Source: Elusimicrobiota bacterium (GTDB taxonomy: Bacteria > Elusimicrobiota > Elusimicrobia > Elusimicrobiales > UBA9959). From it: 6,041 nucleotides of DNA. The stretch is from contig DAOWCC010000146.1 of assembly GCA_030639665.1 (NCBI GenBank), forward strand, positions 1 to 6,041. Reading direction: 5' to 3'. Each line of letters starts with the position of its first letter. Position 1 is the stretch's first letter. Below are positions 5,612 through 6,041 of this stretch, in pieces. Position numbers and translations under genes: made by a program. The notes beneath the pieces are model-generated. The model was not told the origin of the DNA and ran no database searches. It saw only the letters and a program-made list of their open reading frames with translations.

Positions 5612-5647
5612 CATATGCTCATATTTTAAGTAAAATATGAGCATATG
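5612..5647. promoter_or_regulatory. Perfect 16-bp hairpin ending on the rpiB start codon
   Basis: CATATGCTCATATTTT (5612-5627) and AAAATATGAGCATATG (5632-5647) are exact inverted copies around AAGT. The last three bases are the rpiB ATG. In RNA the fold would sequester the start codon and the only purines nearby that could serve as a ribosome binding site (ATGAG, 5637-5641). In DNA it is a symmetrical site suited to a dimeric repressor. TAAAAT (5631-5636) is -10-like and would give an almost leaderless message that lacks the left arm. Confidence 0.65.
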
Positions 5648-6041
5648 AAAATAGCTATAGCCGGTGATCACGCGGGGTATCCCCTTAAAGAGCAAACCAT
5701 AGAAATAGTTAAAAAACTCGGTCATACTCCAATAGACCTCGGAACTGATTCTCCCGACATATCAGTGGATTATCCCGATTTTGCCGAAAAAGTCGCCCTT
5801 GAAATAAACTCGGGCAAAGCTGAAAGAGGCATAATAGTCTGCGGCAGCGGCGTCGGCGCTTGTATAGCGGCAAATAAATTTAAAGGCATAAGAGCGGGAC
5901 TTTGCCATGACACCTATTCCGCGCATCAAGCGGTGGAACATGATGATATGAACGCCCTTTGCATGGGCGCCCGCATAATAGGCATCGCCCTTGCCGAAGA
6001 AATAATCACGGCTTTTTTAAACGCCGAATTTTCAAATGAAG
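5645..6041 (+). CDS. rpiB: Ribose-5-phosphate isomerase B, 3' truncated by window edge
   Basis: The first 132 residues are visible, of about 145-150 usual for the family. RpiB interconverts ribose 5-phosphate and ribulose 5-phosphate in the non-oxidative pentose phosphate pathway, in the cytoplasm. Visible hallmarks are the N-terminal GDHAGYPLK (substrate-binding Asp8 and His9), DYPDFA at 42-47, the catalytic Cys66 in IVCGSGVG with Ser68 in the anion-hole position, IAANK (74-78), GIRAGLCHDTYSA (81-93), the active-site His99 in EHDDMN, and LCMGARIIG (105-113). The C-terminal phosphate-binding arginines lie outside the window. The ATG is the only possible start: an in-frame stop lies at 5627-5629 with no start codon between. 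A normal Shine-Dalgarno sequence is absent and the start sits in a 16-bp hairpin. G+C is visibly higher than in the TPR gene upstream, so rpiB probably belongs to a separate transcription unit. LacA/LacB isomerases are related, but the motifs fit RpiB better. Confidence 0.95.
   Translation, partial: MKIAIAGDHAGYPLKEQTIEIVKKLGHTPIDLGTDSPDISVDYPDFAEKVALEINSGKAERGIIVCGSGVGACIAANKFKGIRAGLCHDTYSAHQAVEHDDMNALCMGARIIGIALAEEIITAFLNAEFSNE

Larger units (their letters stand above)
4813..5644. other. Gene-free repeat cluster between the TPR gene and rpiB
   Basis: These 832 bases hold no credible coding sequence on either strand. The only long open frame (5398-5640) runs across two tandem repeat copies that fall into different frames because of an indel. 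The stretch is instead filled with at least five kinds of inverted or tandem repeat, itemised separately. Between 5061 and 5124, and between 5570 and 5611, no structure was recognised. No convincing sigma-70 promoter for rpiB was found; TATACT at 5582-5587 is -10-like but has no -35 box at proper distance. Confidence 0.8.

Noticed and set aside
5398..5640. An 80-codon open frame starting at GTG across the tandem repeats
   Set aside because: The two repeat copies start in the same frame but diverge after a one-base indel, so the peptide is not repeated. There is no ribosome binding site and it ends just before rpiB inside a palindrome.

Overview
The window looks like part of a Gram-negative-type bacterial chromosome. 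It is AT-rich, with lysine-rich proteins, and its 832-bp intergenic stretch is full of interspersed palindromic repeats. The gene set (Bat aerotolerance genes, a phasin-like protein beside a UbiB/ABC1 kinase, TPR proteins, rpiB) and the repeat style resemble uncultured lineages such as Omnitrophota or related candidate phyla. That placement is a guess from general appearance; there is no marker gene to confirm it. All genes seen lie on the + strand.

Region 1 (1-2037) is the end of a Bat (aerotolerance) operon. It holds the 3' part of batD, a large BatD/oxygen-tolerance membrane protein cut by the left edge. A one-base stop/start overlap (TAATG) joins it to a BatE-like protein with a signal peptide, TPRs, two membrane helices and an SH3-like domain. 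The 5' end of the BatE-like gene carries about 75 bases of repeated words (CAGCTCGAC three times, AACAAGCTT twice) that look like an in-frame insertion of a small repeat element.

Region 2 (2038-4812) starts with a good extended -10 promoter (TG-A-TATAAT) and a strong Shine-Dalgarno sequence. It then runs through a 97-residue phasin-like protein, a complete 557-residue UbiB/ABC1/ADCK atypical kinase with a GTG start, and a 207-residue TPR protein. Short gaps (32 and 49 bases) with no visible terminator suggest one transcript.

Region 3 (4813-5644) has no credible gene. It is packed with structured repeats: an 83-bp inverted repeat built from CACGAAA words; four hairpins of one CCGCC-loop-GGCGG family, one inverted and two inside a 75/76-bp tandem duplication; a TC-rich tract; a roughly 195-bp multi-branched cruciform whose 12-bp central stem pairs ACCTCCTT with AAGGAGGT; and a CCCCCTTT/AAAGGGGG plus CCTCTTT/AAAGAGG double hairpin.

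Region 4 (5645-6041) is the 5' 132 codons of rpiB, ribose-5-phosphate isomerase B, cut by the right edge. Its ATG is the last triplet of a perfect 16-bp inverted repeat with a 4-base loop, which may be an operator or a translation-control hairpin.

The most unusual material is the repeat cluster, the buried rpiB start codon and the repeat-derived N-terminus of the BatE-like protein. No complete new defence or mobile system is visible.
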